Shown: positions 63,171 through 64,000 of the stretch, one piece after another
How the letters are laid out: each line of letters opens with the position of its first letter
Numbering within the stretch: the stretch's first letter is position 1
Origin: Magnetofaba australis IT-1
GTDB taxonomy: Bacteria; Pseudomonadota; Magnetococcia; Magnetococcales; Magnetococcaceae
Reading direction: 5' to 3'
DNA: 64,000 nucleotides
Assembly: GCF_002109495.1 (NCBI RefSeq)
Contig: NZ_LVJN01000020.1
Location: 1 to 64,000 of the forward strand
Notes under the pieces: generated by a model
What the model was told of the DNA's origin: nothing
Seen by the model: the letters and a program-made list of their open reading frames with translations, nothing else
Databases searched by the model: none
Made by a program: the position numbers and the translations under genes

Positions 63171-63370
63171 GCTAGCATTCAAAAGTGAACACATGGCGCT
63201 GAAAGATATCGAGGGCGTAGCCCTCGAGCGCCCAAGGTCAACAGCCACACCGTGGGGCTTTGCCCCACGCCCCACTTAAGGGTTTATAACCCTTAAGAAT
63301 CCCGACAAATTTCCTGTGGAAATTTGTCCCATAGTCAGCGCAAGCTGAACCAACGTCACGCAAACATTAA
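63171..63370 (+). repeat. R1 element with replaced hairpins 3 and 4
   Basis: The leader GCTAGCATTCAAAAGTGAAC, GAGGGCGTAGCCCTC and GTGGGGCTTTGCCCCAC are canonical. Hairpin 3 is CTTAAGGG/CCCTTAAG instead of a CTGGGG stem, and hairpin 4 is GACAAATTTCC/GGAAATTTGTC instead of CCGCCGACCAGTCGGCGG. The linkers and tail (ATAGTCAGCGCAAGC, CGTCACGCAAACATT) are unchanged. It lies between convergent genes. Confidence 0.92.
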
Positions 63371-63426
63371 GCGCTTTGGATTTGTGTCATTCTGGATTCA
63401 AGCGACTCTAACGGCCATCAGCGAAT

Positions 63427-64000
63427 TCAGGCGCGGTTGGCGTCTGCATCCTGCTGCGCCGCTTGCAGCCGTTGTTGCAGCCATCGGGCGTTCTCTTGCG
63501 GCGCGTGGGTCAGTCGATCCCGCGCCGCCAGCGCCGTCTCACGCCAGAAGCGATAGCGCGCCGCATCCTCCGGCAGCGCCTGCTTCACCGCCTCGCGCTG
63601 GGCGCCGAATAGCCGCGCCAATTCCGCCCATCCGGGTTGCAGATTCTCCTGAAAATGCTCCTTGAGGGCGCGCGACAGCGCCGGTGAGGCGCCGCCGGTG
63701 CTCACCGCCGCCATGATGGGGTCATCGCGGATCACGGCGGGTACGCGAAAGCCGCTCTCCTCGGCCCCATCGGCGCAGTTGCACAGCAGCGCACGTTGGT
63801 TGCACAGGGCGGCGATGCGGCGGTTGAGCGCGGCCTCGCCGGTGGCGGCGAACACCAGCGTCCAGCGCGGCGCGGCGTTTAGCAGCGTCTCATGGAAGGG
63901 GATCCGCCGCAGCGTTCCGCCCCAGGCGGCGGCCTGTTGCTGAATCCCGGCGTCGATCTGCGGCGCCGCCACGGTGATGCGCGCGCCGCACTCCGCCAGG
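63427..64000 (-). CDS. Precorrin-2 dehydrogenase / sirohydrochlorin ferrochelatase, 5' end cut off
   Basis: The frame is open to the right edge, so the N-terminus (with the Rossmann GGG motif) is missing. The visible part reads LAECGARITVAAP, LVFAATGEAALNRRIAALC, LLCNCADGAEESGFRVPAVI and STGGASPALSRALKEHFQENL. This is the CysG N-terminal/Met8 pattern. It makes sirohydrochlorin and may insert iron to give sirohaem. Whether a uroporphyrinogen methyltransferase domain is attached cannot be told, but the frame ends after about 190 visible residues without one. Confidence 0.85.
   Translation of the reverse strand, partial: LAECGARITVAAPQIDAGIQQQAAAWGGTLRRIPFHETLLNAAPRWTLVFAATGEAALNRRIAALCNQRALLCNCADGAEESGFRVPAVIRDDPIMAAVSTGGASPALSRALKEHFQENLQPGWAELARLFGAQREAVKQALPEDAARYRFWRETALAARDRLTHAPQENARWLQQRLQAAQQDADANRA

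Overview
The window looks like the chromosome of a GC-rich, motile, respiratory proteobacterium. It carries ubiquinone genes (UbiC, UbiA and UbiD homologues), FadL-like and LbtU-like outer-membrane proteins, a CheA N-terminus, PilZ/CheX, GGDEF and very large hybrid sensor kinases, a bacteriohemerythrin and a DUF2325 gene behind a Fur-box-like site. A magnetotactic-coccus-like (Magnetococcales/Magnetococcia) origin is my impression from gene content and from the many palindromic intergenic repeats. It is an inference, and no magnetosome gene is present.

Layout. 1-5 kb: cheA N-terminus (minus, cut by the window edge), a hypothetical gene, a nitronate-monooxygenase/FabK-type flavoenzyme, a flavin-reductase-like protein and a small protein. 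5-10 kb: Sir2 deacylase, a tandemly duplicated repeat, then an operon of PhnD-like binding protein, histidine kinase and GNAT. 10-14 kb: small signalling proteins (HigA-N-like, HPt, degenerate receiver), a HIT protein and a PilZ-CheX fusion. 14-20 kb: pgm, a low-GC gene flanked by inverted repeats, DUF2061, methyltransferase, and a divergent CPBP-protease/TetR pair with twin operators. 20-26 kb: LbtU-type porin, an IS1111-type element sitting inside a repeat, an EndoQ-like nuclease, a candidate structured RNA and a dienelactone hydrolase. 26-31 kb: GGDEF protein, DUF3365 haem protein and a large secreted hypothetical. 31-39 kb: Gx transporter, NusG-II protein, ApbE and RsmE, then ubiC, ubiA, a receiver-HATPase gene and ubiD. 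39-49 kb: DUF2325, an EF-G paralogue lacking the P-loop lysine, TauE/SafE, a RodZ-like protein, nadE and hisC. 49-55 kb: two pseudopilin-like proteins, small membrane proteins, a MITE-like element and a FadL-like porin. 55-64 kb: two overlapping hybrid kinases, bacteriohemerythrin, and a precorrin-2 dehydrogenase cut by the edge.

The most unusual feature is a dispersed intergenic element (here 'R1') of about 170-240 bp. It is made of four or more consecutive hairpins with conserved linkers, often followed by a second hairpin cluster ('E'). It occurs more than ten times, mostly right after stop codons and often between convergent genes. Some copies have entire hairpins replaced by unrelated but equally perfect palindromes, so structure rather than sequence appears to be maintained. 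A related longer repeat ('R2') occurs three times, two of them as an inverted pair around an AT-rich gene. The IS element is inserted exactly into an R1 copy.

There are no tRNA, rRNA or CRISPR loci that I can support. Long non-coding stretches that hold no recognisable gene are listed as such.
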